A stretch of DNA of 64,000 bases. Source: UBA2266 sp964406945 (GTDB taxonomy: Bacteria; Planctomycetota; Phycisphaerae; Sedimentisphaerales; Anaerobacaceae). Of the stretch, positions 34,901-43,128 are shown piece after piece. A program made the position numbers and the translations under genes. The stretch is from the NCBI GenBank assembly GCA_964406945.1, contig CAYOTO010000008.1, forward strand, positions 26,870-90,869, given 5' to 3'. How positions within the stretch are numbered: position 1 is the first letter of the stretch; every line of letters begins with the position of its first letter. Below the pieces are notes generated by a model. The model was not told where the DNA came from, made no database searches, and saw only the letters and a list, made by a program, of their open reading frames with translations.

Positions 34901-36312
34901 TCGACCACCACGCCGTTTTCCAGCGATATGTATTTCGAGTCCTGCCCGCCGATTTCGAAGATTGTATCCACCTCGGGATTCACGATAGCCGCACCGGCCG
35001 CCTGGGCCGTTATCTCGTTAATGACGGTATCGGCGCCGATGAAGTCGCCGGTCAGATAACGCCCGGATCCCGTGGTCGCCGCGCCCATGATTTTGACCTT
35101 ACCGGCGACGCGCTTACCGACGATATCCAGTCCTTGTCGCACCGCCTCAAGAGGACGGCCCGCCGTCCAGAGATATTCCTTGGCCAGAATTCGCTTGTGC
35201 ACATCCATAACGACCACGTTCGTACTGAGCGAGCCCACGTCCACGCCGATGTACGCCTCTATCGGCTCGGTCGCCTTCTCGACCAGGTCCGAGTAGACCG
35301 GGCTTTTCGGCGGATCGTGCAGCGGTTTATCCAGGGACTGGCGCCGCGGTGCGCCCTGCAGAACGGTCCCGCGTTCTTTAAGGTAAGCGTCGATTTTCCC
35401 TAAATCCAGTTTTCCATCGTCCTTGGGGGCCCTGGTCTTTGCGACCAGAACCGCGCCGATGGCTCCGGTGAAGAAGTGTTGCTCCGGCACCACCAGCCCG
35501 CCCTCTGGTAACTGGAAGACGTACTCCAGGGCCTTGACTACGCCGACATTCGCCGCGACGCCGCCGGTGAAGATGATTGGCTTGACGAAATCCCTGCCGC
35601 AGCCGAGGTTGCTCTTGAGGTTCATTGCAAGAGCCCGGCACAGGCCCGCGATAATATCGCACACCGGAGTTGCCTGTTGCTGCAGGTGGATCATGTCGCT
35701 TTTGGCGAACACCGAGCAGCGTCCGGCCATTCTTGGAACGCTCTTGCTCTGGACCGCCAGTTCGCCGAACTCACCCTCGATTTCCACGCCCAGCCGCTGA
35801 GCCTGCTGATCCAAAAACGAGCCGGTTCCGGCCGCGCAAACGGTATTGAGCGCAAAATCGCGGACGCGGCCGCCTTTGCCGTTCTCACTCGAGAGGAACA
35901 CCAGCTTGCTGTCCTGGCCGCCCATCTCGACTATGGTGGCCTCGTCAAGATCCGGGTAGAGATGGTAAATCGCAGCGGCCTGAGCCGGCACCTCGTTGAC
36001 GAACTCGATACCCAGCAGTTTCGCCACCAGACGCCCGGCCGAACCGGTCGCGGCCGTCAGAGAAATATTCTTCGGGTTTACCTTTTCAAGGACCCGGCCC
36101 AGTTGACCGCGGGCGGTATCAATGGGTTTGCCCCTTGTGCGCTCGTAATTGCTGTAAATGACGCTGCCTTTTTCGTCCAGCAGAACCACATCGCTGCTTG
36201 TCGAGCCGATGTCGATGCCCAGAAACAAGTTGCTCTTGCCTCGCAGAGCTTCGGATCGGCGGTTTGCCGTTCCTTTTGAAACCACTGCGTCGCTTTGCGT
36301 CATATCATCCAT
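31936..36312 (-). CDS. giant acyl-CoA dehydratase activase / 2-hydroxyglutaryl-CoA dehydratase-like fusion
   Basis: A 1458-residue protein. Two ASKHA activase modules come first: FLGIDIGSTSSDVVLLDE (about 30) with TVCAAGTGSFLDQQAQRLG, and YIGVDVGSLSTNVVVMD (about 350) with HACAAGTGSFLEEQAERLG. Their Cys residues hold the [4Fe-4S] cluster shared between subunits in HgdC/BadFG activators. A Cys-rich stretch (CEHCANNCEIKK) and a DUF2229-type domain (VTAQPCFPVKVGYGHI) follow, then a dehydratase/HgdB-like C-terminal part (GKECLPCAITTGEML). Such proteins use ATP to fire low-potential electrons into difficult reductions under anoxia; the substrate is unknown. ATG 36312 follows GGGAG. A MarR regulator lies 120 bases upstream on the same strand. 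Confidence 0.88.
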   Translation of the reverse strand: MDDMTQSDAVVSKGTANRRSEALRGKSNLFLGIDIGSTSSDVVLLDEKGSVIYSNYERTRGKPIDTARGQLGRVLEKVNPKNISLTAATGSAGRLVAKLLGIEFVNEVPAQAAAIYHLYPDLDEATIVEMGGQDSKLVFLSSENGKGGRVRDFALNTVCAAGTGSFLDQQAQRLGVEIEGEFGELAVQSKSVPRMAGRCSVFAKSDMIHLQQQATPVCDIIAGLCRALAMNLKSNLGCGRDFVKPIIFTGGVAANVGVVKALEYVFQLPEGGLVVPEQHFFTGAIGAVLVAKTRAPKDDGKLDLGKIDAYLKERGTVLQGAPRRQSLDKPLHDPPKSPVYSDLVEKATEPIEAYIGVDVGSLSTNVVVMDVHKRILAKEYLWTAGRPLEAVRQGLDIVGKRVAGKVKIMGAATTGSGRYLTGDFIGADTVINEITAQAAGAAIVNPEVDTIFEIGGQDSKYISLENGVVVDFEMNHACAAGTGSFLEEQAERLGISIKGEFAEKAYASKAPLKLGERCTVFMESDLLSYQQQGAETEDMVAGLAYSIVANYLNRVVGRRKIGDRICFQGGTAFNHAVWAAFEKVVGKPIQVPDHHEVTGALGAAAIAAEHMKRLAEEEGRTQQSSFKGFENLVSIEYTVESFTCEHCANNCEIKKVQLPDSDPLYYGCRCDRYNLKKTDKKARGFDAFRFRSDLLKKCAGLSGDDVPTVTRDKKVGIPMMLLYWQYLPLFGRFLKELGFEVVLSGRTDKKLIAEGVESVTAQPCFPVKVGYGHIARLIKQGVDYIFLPSVVSAALEYEGNEHNQLCPYIQSIPYQADISFAEKLAKTRTKIITAPIRLGESEKVVAKTFVDLSAKLGVPPREARAALRQAEAAQQRFERAMLAKGREILDGLRPEDKLFILVSRPYNGCDNGVNLELPRKLADLGVQIIPMDMLDLSEPVLTDPQLHSNVYWKYGQKILRAGELIRRDPRLFAIYLSNFSCGPDSFLQTFFKDIMGSKPCLQLELDEHSADAGVITRLEAFFESLKNYRRGSAEADAPPEPRDQRTSPIEKDRTLYVPYMGDNSYGLAACFRSFGQPAQVMPVADEAALIRGRQFTTGKECLPCAITTGEMLSVIDQTDDAGEKVAFFMPAAQGPCRFGMYNCLQKLIMKYNDLEDVPIIAPSQDSTFYHQLGKSVGNCTAGTFKKHAWLSVIAIDLLRKLILRVRPMAVDSAVAQQVYDRSLARWLEGVEKRFTIPEAVQMMESIAAEFEAIELLSGVKKPKIGIVGEIYVRSHEFSNKNLVARFEELGAVCEVASLAEWVYYTNYTRAQMARRRGQWKYWVGNIVQDMVQRRIEKKLAAPLEKSFGPLAEPPLQECLDLGRKYVDDSFEGEAILTIGKTIEYHHQGFGGVVNAMPFTCMPSTVVSSMTRKISADCGDMPILSLSFDGQDDATLPTRLEAFVEQVRQSQKPITAGVR

Positions 36313-36432
36313 ACCAGTCTCCCAGAGCTTACATAAAATCAGTAGCCGCCTGAGCCGGTCCGATACACGCAGAACCCGGTCTCGGCGGCGCAATTGCCAA
36401 TATTATCTACTAAAACTCCAAAGGGGCGATTT

Positions 36433-36933
36433 TCATAATTCACCGTCGCCCGCCAACGCAAATTCGTCAATATTGCAGCGAACCTTTTCCAGCATCGAAA
36501 CAAGTCTTTCCTGTTCGCTATCACTGAGTGCGGCCATAACCCGCCTGACCTCCTCGGCGTAGAGCGGTTCTACTTCGGCCAGCAGTTTAGCACCATAGGG
36601 CGTCAATTTCACTATGTTGTACCGCCGGTCGTCGGGCAACGTTGTCCGCTCCACGAGGTTCGCCTTCTCCATTCTGTCCACAAGGCTGGTGATATTGGCC
36701 CTGTTGACCAGAAGCATCTCACTCAGAGCCGCCTGGCTGAGCCCTCCGCGGGCGCCGCTTTGGTGGGCCAGCACCATCATCAAATTGAACTGAACGTCAG
36801 TCAGGCCCCAGTGGCGAAAAAACTCACCTGCTTTTTTGCGCAGTTGAGACGCGGTATAATACGTGCTCAACAGTGCCTTGTGGTCAAGCCGCGTAACAGG
36901 ATTTCGAAAGCCCAATTCAGTTTCGAGAGACAT
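36433..36933 (-). CDS. MarR-family transcriptional regulator
   Basis: A 166-residue winged-helix repressor. The pattern LTDVQFNLMMVLAHQSG, LSQAALSEMLLVNRANITSL (recognition helix), VDRMEKANLVERTTLPDDRR (wing) and the C-terminal dimerisation helix are all typical. It is encoded 120 bases upstream of the giant activase gene on the same strand, so the activase is the likely target. A short palindrome CTGAAGTTCAG lies 78 bases before its start. The ligand is unknown; aromatic or phenolic acids are usual for this family. Confidence 0.9.
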   Translation of the reverse strand: MSLETELGFRNPVTRLDHKALLSTYYTASQLRKKAGEFFRHWGLTDVQFNLMMVLAHQSGARGGLSQAALSEMLLVNRANITSLVDRMEKANLVERTTLPDDRRYNIVKLTPYGAKLLAEVEPLYAEEVRRVMAALSDSEQERLVSMLEKVRCNIDEFALAGDGEL

Positions 36934-37010
36934 TTTTCACCCGATCTCGCCTACGGCGCGATACAGCCGGCCACAGTTGTTCAGGGCATTGCACATTTTG
37001 CTTTGCGCTA

Positions 37011-37021
37011 CTGAAGTTCAG
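37011..37021. promoter_or_regulatory. short palindrome, candidate MarR operator
   Basis: CTGAAGTTCAG is a perfect 5-1-5 palindrome in the upstream region of the MarR gene. MarR sites are usually longer (16-20 bp), so this is a weak candidate. Confidence 0.25.
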
Positions 37022-37648
37022 TTATACATTGTTAAGATGTGTATTATTCGCCCGTGAACTATCGTGTCAATGCAAATCAGGTGCTTTTTCATTATTTTTT
37101 GTCTCTGGTGGCGTCGCCGGTGCCCGCCGCAGCATCCAAACCCCCATTTCACAACAAAGTAACAACCGCTGTTAAATCACGGTTTTGGCTGTTAATTAAT
37201 CTGTTAGTAATTACCATATCGGACCATTTACGACAATTGCAAAAGCGAAGCTGTGAGTAAAAGCCCGGGCCCAAACAACAAAGTAACAGCTTATCCACAG
37301 GGCAAAATGGCCGTCCGATTCGGCGCAAACCATGATGACGACAGAACTTGTAGCACAAGGCCCGCCCAAACCCAACAACTTCACAGCCTATATGACAACT
37401 ACTAATAAGTCTTTAACTAATAACTCTTAACAGAATAAGCGGGGCATCGTCCCGCGGGCGAGGCCAAGTATTGCCTATCTTGCCATCAGTCTATGGGCCC
37501 CGGATCGCCTTGTTTAACAAGCGAGATCTGGCGACAAACCTGCCCACACCAGCCCCTCTCAAGGAGCAGTCGCAGGCGAAGCTTTAGCAAGGGGGTTTGG
37601 CTGCGATCGTACAACCTTTTGCACGGCATTTTTTTGTCCGAAAAACAA
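37022..37648. other. candidate chromosomal replication origin region (oriC)
   Basis: About 630 non-coding bases directly before dnaN-dciA-gyrB. They hold one perfect DnaA box TTATCCACA (37291-37299), a degenerate one in reverse (TGTGAGTAA at 37253-37261) and an AT-rich stretch of about 50 bases (37387-37437, with TACTAATAAG and AACTAATAAC) that could unwind. dnaA itself is not in the window. The box count by eye is low, so the call rests mainly on gene context. Confidence 0.5.
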
Positions 37649-37677
37649 TTGTTAAAGGCCATTTTTTACGCTAGACT
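37649..37677 (+). promoter_or_regulatory. sigma70-type promoter of dnaN
   Basis: TTGTTA at 37649-37654 and TAGACT at 37672-37677 with a 17-base spacer, about 40 bases before the dnaN start. Confidence 0.45.
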
Positions 37678-37722
37678 GGTGTGTTATTTTAGGCAAATTA
37701 CATTGGAATGTTGAGGTCATAC

Positions 37723-38829
37723 ATGAAGGCAAATTTCAACAGAACAGCGCTCGCAGAGGCCCTTGGCCTGTTAACCTCGGTTGTGCCCACACGAACCCCC
37801 AAGCCGGTTCTGCGGTGTATCAAGATTACCGCGGCCGAAAAAGAGGTTCGCATTTGTGCTACCGACCTCGAAGTAGCCATGATTTATGTGATCTCGGAGG
37901 TTCAGGTTGACCAGCCGGGCGATGTTGTCGTACCCGCCGACAAACTGGCGGCCATCGTTCGCGAGAGCGTTGACGAGGTTCTGGCAATCGAGGCCGAAGA
38001 AGGAAAATGCCTCATAAAAGGCGCAGACAGCCATTATACCATTTACGGACAGGAGGCGGATCTGTATCCGGCCATACCCGAGTTCGAAGGCGACCCGCAC
38101 GTGCAGATTACCCTGGCTTCGCTCCAGGACGGCATAGACCAGTCCCTGTTCGCCACAGCCAAGGAAAGCAGCAGATATGCAATAAACGGTGTTTTGTGGG
38201 AGATTCACGGCAAGAAACTGATGCTGGTCGCGACCGACGGCAGAAGGCTCGCCCGGGTAAAAGTACCGCTTACGGCAACCCCGGAGAAGGACTTTGCCGA
38301 GCAGAAGATCATCGTTCCAGCCAAGACCATGTCGCTGCTGGGCAAAATAGGCGCAGAAGACGAGGACGCAGTCGCCGTCAGGTTCGTCGACAATCAGGTG
38401 CTGATGAAATGCTCCAACGTCGTGCTCAGTTCGAACCTGGTTGAGGGCAATTTTCCCAAGTACGAAGATATCATTCCCAGCGATTACGATAAAAAGGTGA
38501 CCGTACCCACCGACGCGGCGCTGAGCGCCGTAAGACGGTCCTCGCTGCTTACCAGTGAAGAGTCCAGAGGAATTAAACTGGCTGTGGGGCCCGAGGCGAT
38601 AGTCTTCACCGGAAGCGCCCCGGAAGCCGGCGATGCCGAAGTCGATATGCCCGTGGAATACTCGGGCGAACCGATTGAAATCGGTTTTAACCCGCAGTTT
38701 TTGATCGACGTGCTCAGGGTGATAAAGGCCGAGAAGTTCGATTTCGAATTCGGCCAGTCCGACCGGCCGGGACTGATAAAGAGCGGTAACGATTTCCTTT
38801 ACGTACTTATGCCCATAAACCTGGGCTGA
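37723..38829 (+). CDS. dnaN: DNA polymerase III beta sliding clamp
   Basis: The 368-residue clamp encircles DNA and tethers the polymerase. Three clamp domains are recognisable: ATDLEVAMIY...VVVPADKLAAIV in the first, the central motif AINGVLWEIHGKKLMLVATDGRRLARVKV, and the third with the C-terminal FLYVLMPINLG, close to the family's MP[IM]RL ending. The ATG at 37723 (MKANFNRTAL) has GAGG six bases upstream, so it is preferred over the ATG at 37708. First gene of a dnaN-dciA-gyrB run. Confidence 0.95.
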   Translation: MKANFNRTALAEALGLLTSVVPTRTPKPVLRCIKITAAEKEVRICATDLEVAMIYVISEVQVDQPGDVVVPADKLAAIVRESVDEVLAIEAEEGKCLIKGADSHYTIYGQEADLYPAIPEFEGDPHVQITLASLQDGIDQSLFATAKESSRYAINGVLWEIHGKKLMLVATDGRRLARVKVPLTATPEKDFAEQKIIVPAKTMSLLGKIGAEDEDAVAVRFVDNQVLMKCSNVVLSSNLVEGNFPKYEDIIPSDYDKKVTVPTDAALSAVRRSSLLTSEESRGIKLAVGPEAIVFTGSAPEAGDAEVDMPVEYSGEPIEIGFNPQFLIDVLRVIKAEKFDFEFGQSDRPGLIKSGNDFLYVLMPINLG

Positions 38830-38875
38830 GCAGGCACACCGGACGCCCGGTTGCCACCTGGTGCGAGAATAACGG

Positions 38876-39223
38876 ATGGACCCGCTGGACCACGCTATCA
38901 ATGCCGCGAGGAAAAAAGCCGCTGCATCGCCGCGGCAAAAAACCGTCAAACTCGGCGACGTTCTTACCGGCATAATCGACAGACGAGTTACACCCATGCA
39001 GGCCGGTTACGCCGCGATAGCGGAGGCGTGGGACCAGTTGCTGCCGGCGGAACTGGCGCAGCACTGTCGAATATCGGATTTCTCACGCGGCAGATTGAGG
39101 GTGAAAGTAGATAGCCCCAGTCATAAATATGAATTGCAGCTCTGCTCTGCCGAGCTGCTCGGACAATTGAAGAAAATGTGCCCGCGGGCCCGCATCGCCA
39201 GAATCGAACTGCTGCCCGGCTAA
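38876..39223 (+). CDS. dciA: DciA-like (DUF721) helicase-loading/replication protein
   Basis: A 115-residue DUF721 protein. DciA homologues help load the DnaB helicase in bacteria without DnaC or DnaI. The core (about 55-115) reads AWDQLLPAELAQHCRISDFS and RLRVKVDSPSHKYELQL, the typical KH-like fold. It stands between dnaN and gyrB, as in many bacteria. This fits the DnaB in the window, since no DnaC is present. Confidence 0.8.
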   Translation: MDPLDHAINAARKKAAASPRQKTVKLGDVLTGIIDRRVTPMQAGYAAIAEAWDQLLPAELAQHCRISDFSRGRLRVKVDSPSHKYELQLCSAELLGQLKKMCPRARIARIELLPG

Positions 39224-39270
39224 GAGCATAGATAAGTATGTAACGCCCACCATTGGCATGAAAGGCTGAT

Positions 39271-41775
39271 ATGGTAGAACACAAATACGACGCCAGTAAG
39301 ATCAAGATCCTGGAAGGCATTCAGGCCGTGAGGAAAAGGCCTGACATGTACATAGGCGACCGTGGAGTCGGAGGCCTGCACCATCTGGTCTACGAAGTTA
39401 TCGACAATTCCATCGATGAAGCACTCGCCGGCCACTGCGACACGATAAGCGTAAGGATCCATCCGGACGGAAGCTGCACGGTCGAAGATAACGGTCGTGG
39501 AATTCCGGTGGAAATGCACGAGTCGGCCAATGTCAGCGCGCTTGAAGTGGTGCTGACAACGCTGCACGCCGGCGGCAAATTCGATTCGGACAGCTACAAG
39601 GTATCCGGCGGACTGCACGGCGTGGGCGTGAGCGTGGTCAACGCTCTTAGCGAATGGCTGGATGCCGATGTGTACCGCGACGGCACGCATTTTCATTTCG
39701 AATGCCAGAGGGGCGCGCGAAAAGGCCCGGTTAAGGAGATCGGCCCGACTACGAAACACGGCACCAAAATATGCTTCAAGCCCGACGATGAGATTTTCGG
39801 AGACGCTGAATTCGCCTACGATACGCTCAGAAAGAGAATTCGCGAGGTCGCCTACCTCAACGCCGGAGTGCGGATAACTTTCCGCGACGAACGAAGTGAG
39901 AAGAAAAAGGACGTGTTCCATTTCGAGGAGGGAATCAAGGCGTTTGTAAAACATCTCAACGAGGGCAAGGAGACTCTGCACAAGGATGTCGTTTACCTGG
40001 CCCGCGAAGATACCGAAGCGATGCTCTCGTGCGAGGTTGCTCTGCAGTACAATGACGGCTACAACGAAAATGTTCTGGCTTTTGCCAATAACATCCGCAA
40101 TATCGACGGCGGCACGCACCTTTCGGGCTTTCGCGGGGCGCTTACCCGCACCATGAACAACTACGCCAGGAACAACAAGCTGCTTAAGAGCGGCCAGACC
40201 ACCACCGGTGACGATCTTCGCGAAGGTTTGACGGCGGTTGTTTCGGCCAAGCTGGCCGATCCGCACTTCGAAGCCCAGACTAAAGTCCGCCTGACCAATC
40301 CTGAGGTTGCCAGTTTCGTCGAAACCACGGTAAACGAGCAGCTCGGCACCTGGCTCGAAGAGCACCCTGCCGATGCCAAACGGATTCTGAACAAGGCCAT
40401 CCAGGCCGCGGCGGCGCGCGTGGCGGCCAGAAAAGCACGCGAGCTGACAAGAAGAAAAGGCGCGCTTTCGAGCAGCAATCTACCGGGAAAACTCTGGGAC
40501 TGTGCAAGCAGAAAGAAAGACACTACCGAGATATTCGTGGTCGAGGGCGATTCGGCCGGCGGCTCCGCAAAAGCCGGCAGGGACCGCAACATCCAGGCAA
40601 TCCTGCCGCTCAAGGGTAAGATCCTGAACGTTGAAAAAGCCCGACTCGAAAAGATGCTCGCCCACGATGAAATCAGAACAATTATCAGCGCCCTGGGCAC
40701 GGGTATCGGAACCGACGAATTCGACCTGGAAAAGTGCAGATACGGCAAAATCGTTCTGATGACCGACGCCGACGTCGACGGCGCCCACATACGGACACTG
40801 CTGCTGACGTTCTTCTTCCGTCAGATGCCGCAACTGTTCGATCAGAACATGATCTTCATAGCCCAGCCGCCGCTGTACGAGATCAGCCGCAAAGGAAGAA
40901 AGACATCCGAATACATCCTCACCGAAGGCGAAATGCGCAAGCGTATGATCTCCCGTGGTCTCGAAGGCACGGAGCTGACGGTAGCCGAGCTAGTCCCGTC
41001 GACTGATACAGCCAAAAGCGAAGAGACCGAAGCGCCAGCGGTGAGGAAAATAACCGGCGAAGAGCTGGAGAAACTCATTCGGCTGCTGGCCGAAGCCGAG
41101 CGGCTTATAACTATTCTGGAAAAGCGCGGCGTACGCTTCGAGGAGTTCGTTAAGCGAACCTATAACGGCAAGAGGCTGCCGCCGTTCCTTATTGCGATCG
41201 ACAACGAGGAAGACGAGGTATTCTTCGAATCGGCAGAATTTGAAAAACGACTCGATGAACTCCGGGAAAAATACAAGCCCGCTACCGGCGATACCGAAGC
41301 CACGACCGAAGACGAAGAGGAAGAAGAGCTGCCGTTCGCGGGCGAAGAACTGCACGAGATCGCTCGTCTTAACGCGATCATCGAACGTCTGCAGGCCGAA
41401 TATAAACTCGATCTGGAAGACTTCCTGCTCAAGCCCGCAAAGACGGTTTCGGGCGAATCGGTGGCGACCAAGTTTCATCTGATAAACGGCGACGACAGCT
41501 ACGACATAGCGTCTCTCGGCGGTGTTTGTGCGGGTGTACGGCAGATAGGCGGCAAGGGTATCGAGATCAAGCGTTTCAAAGGTCTGGGCGAAATGAACGC
41601 CGAGCAGCTCTGGGAAACGACGATGAATCCCGAGACGCGCACACTGCTGAGCGTAAAACTCGAAGACGCCGGCGAAGCGGACAGGCTCTTCAGCATCCTA
41701 ATGGGCGACAATGTGGAGAAAAGACGCAACTTCATAAAGGAACACGCTTTGGAAGTGCAGAATCTCGACGTATAA
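39271..41775 (+). CDS. gyrB: DNA gyrase subunit B
   Basis: GyrB supplies the ATPase and TOPRIM parts of gyrase. GHKL ATPase motifs: EVIDNSIDEALAGHC, VEDNGRGIPVEMH, GGLHGVGVSVVNALS. The TOPRIM motif EGDSAGGSAKAGRDR is near 426 and the metal DxD in TDADVDGAHIRT near 497. The tail has FKGLGEMNAEQLWETTM. Length 834 is slightly above E. coli (804) because of an acidic insertion (about 575-705), with TEDEEEEELPFAGEEL. A perfect terminator lies just after. Confidence 0.96.
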   Translation: MVEHKYDASKIKILEGIQAVRKRPDMYIGDRGVGGLHHLVYEVIDNSIDEALAGHCDTISVRIHPDGSCTVEDNGRGIPVEMHESANVSALEVVLTTLHAGGKFDSDSYKVSGGLHGVGVSVVNALSEWLDADVYRDGTHFHFECQRGARKGPVKEIGPTTKHGTKICFKPDDEIFGDAEFAYDTLRKRIREVAYLNAGVRITFRDERSEKKKDVFHFEEGIKAFVKHLNEGKETLHKDVVYLAREDTEAMLSCEVALQYNDGYNENVLAFANNIRNIDGGTHLSGFRGALTRTMNNYARNNKLLKSGQTTTGDDLREGLTAVVSAKLADPHFEAQTKVRLTNPEVASFVETTVNEQLGTWLEEHPADAKRILNKAIQAAAARVAARKARELTRRKGALSSSNLPGKLWDCASRKKDTTEIFVVEGDSAGGSAKAGRDRNIQAILPLKGKILNVEKARLEKMLAHDEIRTIISALGTGIGTDEFDLEKCRYGKIVLMTDADVDGAHIRTLLLTFFFRQMPQLFDQNMIFIAQPPLYEISRKGRKTSEYILTEGEMRKRMISRGLEGTELTVAELVPSTDTAKSEETEAPAVRKITGEELEKLIRLLAEAERLITILEKRGVRFEEFVKRTYNGKRLPPFLIAIDNEEDEVFFESAEFEKRLDELREKYKPATGDTEATTEDEEEEELPFAGEELHEIARLNAIIERLQAEYKLDLEDFLLKPAKTVSGESVATKFHLINGDDSYDIASLGGVCAGVRQIGGKGIEIKRFKGLGEMNAEQLWETTMNPETRTLLSVKLEDAGEADRLFSILMGDNVEKRRNFIKEHALEVQNLDV

Positions 41776-41799
41776 CCGAACAGACGAGTCGCAAGCAGG

Positions 41800-41830
41800 G
41801 CCGGTCGAACTTAAAGACCGGCTTTTTTTT
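41800..41830 (+). terminator. rho-independent terminator after gyrB
   Basis: Perfect 7-bp stem GCCGGTC/GACCGGC around a 9-base loop, followed by eight T's. Confidence 0.9.
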
Positions 41831-42069
41831 AAGCGCCCGGTCAAAGCAAACTCGTGCCACGAACTTCGATGCAAATGCTTATTGGAAAAATCTTTGCGCC
41901 GGTGGGCGTTGGAAGTAAAGCCCAACCGTCGGGGTGCCCTGCTGAAAAAAGTTAGGTTTTTGTTAACGCTGCTTTGATATTTTCCTTGCAAATGTTTTAA
42001 GCGCCATCCAAAATAGCGTCTGGCTAGAGCATAATAAGGTATGAGGCTTCTGCGAAACGAGGTTTGCCG

Positions 42070-42801
42070 ATGCGGCAAGGGCGACACAAACAACACGCGT
42101 ATACCAAAAAAAACCTCGGCAGTCTCACCCTCACGGTCGTTATCATTTTGGCCTGTTTTGTCTGCACCGGCTGCAACGAATCCAACGAAGATCAGGCGGT
42201 GGTCGAACAGGTCAGAACACCCGGGGACCTGCGAAAAGCACGTCTGCAGAGCGAGCTTAATCAGAAGTTTGAGAGCCCCCGGGCACATTACGAACTCGGA
42301 AGCATTTACCAGGATCAGGGTCTGTGGGCCAAGGCGCTGTATCACTACAACACCGCACTTACCTTCGACCCGGTTCACAGGGATGCCCAGGCCGCTGTTG
42401 TGAAAACACTCATTGCAAGTGGTGACAACGCCAAGGCCAAACTCTCGGCCGATATTTACATGGACCAGGCATCCGGCTCGGCGACCGAATCGGTCAAGCT
42501 GGCGCTGGCTTTCCAGAGACAACGGCTTGACGAACATGCGTTGACCGCTTTCAAACAGGCGCTGCAACTGGCGCCGAATTCGGCCAAAGTCAACAGGCAG
42601 ATAGGTTACTATTATCTGAGCAAAGACAACACACAGTTGGCGACCGAATATCTCAGCCGCAGTTTTCAACTGAATCCCAATCAGCCGGATGTAGCGGGTG
42701 AACTTGGCCGTCTCGGTGTCGAAGTCAGAATCCCCAGAAAGCAGGCCGCCAATCCCAAGAAGGTAGATAAGATAGTCGAAGATTCGACGGCGCAGCAGTG
42801 A
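42070..42801 (+). CDS. TPR-repeat lipoprotein
   Basis: A 243-residue protein. Long basic N-region, hydrophobic helix LTVVIILACFVCTGC with the lipidated Cys at 35, then TPR repeats (about 80-220): YELGSIYQDQGLWAKALYHY, LALAFQRQRLDEHALTAFKQ, RQIGYYYLSKDNTQLATEYL. The ATG at 42070 follows GAGG; a TTG at 42064 is possible. A scaffold role in the periplasm, as in BamD- or PilF-like lipoproteins, is plausible but not shown. It is flanked by terminators on both sides, so it is its own unit. Confidence 0.8.
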   Translation: MRQGRHKQHAYTKKNLGSLTLTVVIILACFVCTGCNESNEDQAVVEQVRTPGDLRKARLQSELNQKFESPRAHYELGSIYQDQGLWAKALYHYNTALTFDPVHRDAQAAVVKTLIASGDNAKAKLSADIYMDQASGSATESVKLALAFQRQRLDEHALTAFKQALQLAPNSAKVNRQIGYYYLSKDNTQLATEYLSRSFQLNPNQPDVAGELGRLGVEVRIPRKQAANPKKVDKIVEDSTAQQ

Positions 42802-42879
42802 AAAAATTCCAAGCGAATCTTTGCAGGGATCTATAAAGTTCGCTAAAATGCAAAACCGAAATCAATAGCTTTTTCATTG

Positions 42880-42913
42880 CCCCGTGGCGAATGGATGCGC
42901 TGCGGGGTTTTTT
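42880..42913 (+). terminator. terminator after the TPR lipoprotein gene
   Basis: CCCCG (42880-42884) pairs with CGGGG (42903-42907), with additional partial pairing inside the loop, followed by six T's. Confidence 0.7.
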
Positions 42914-43045
42914 GATGCGCACGCAAGTCACTGAATCGTCGACTCCCGGCTGCGACTGGATTACGGTTGCTGGTTTTCGATAATGACTAAAGTGACGCTG
43001 GAGGCGTCTCGAATGCACTGTCTTAACATGTGTGCCGCGGCACAA

Positions 43046-43074
43046 TTGCCGCCGCTGGCCCCAGCGGTTATAAT
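43046..43074 (+). promoter_or_regulatory. sigma70-type promoter of uxaE
   Basis: TTGCCG at 43046-43051 and TATAAT at 43069-43074 with a 17-base spacer, 54 bases before the uxaE start. Confidence 0.6.
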
Positions 43075-43128
43075 GAAAGAGTCCAGATCAGAAGCCAATG
43101 GTAATCTGCAGAAAGAAAAGAGCGACCG

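Noticed and set aside
31936..36312. Long plus-strand frames opposite the activase gene
   Set aside because: They mirror the codon bias of the real gene and contain no recognisable domain.
41941..42069. Promoter before the TPR lipoprotein
   Set aside because: CATAAT near 42030 has no reasonable -35 at 16-18 bases; not strong enough to list.
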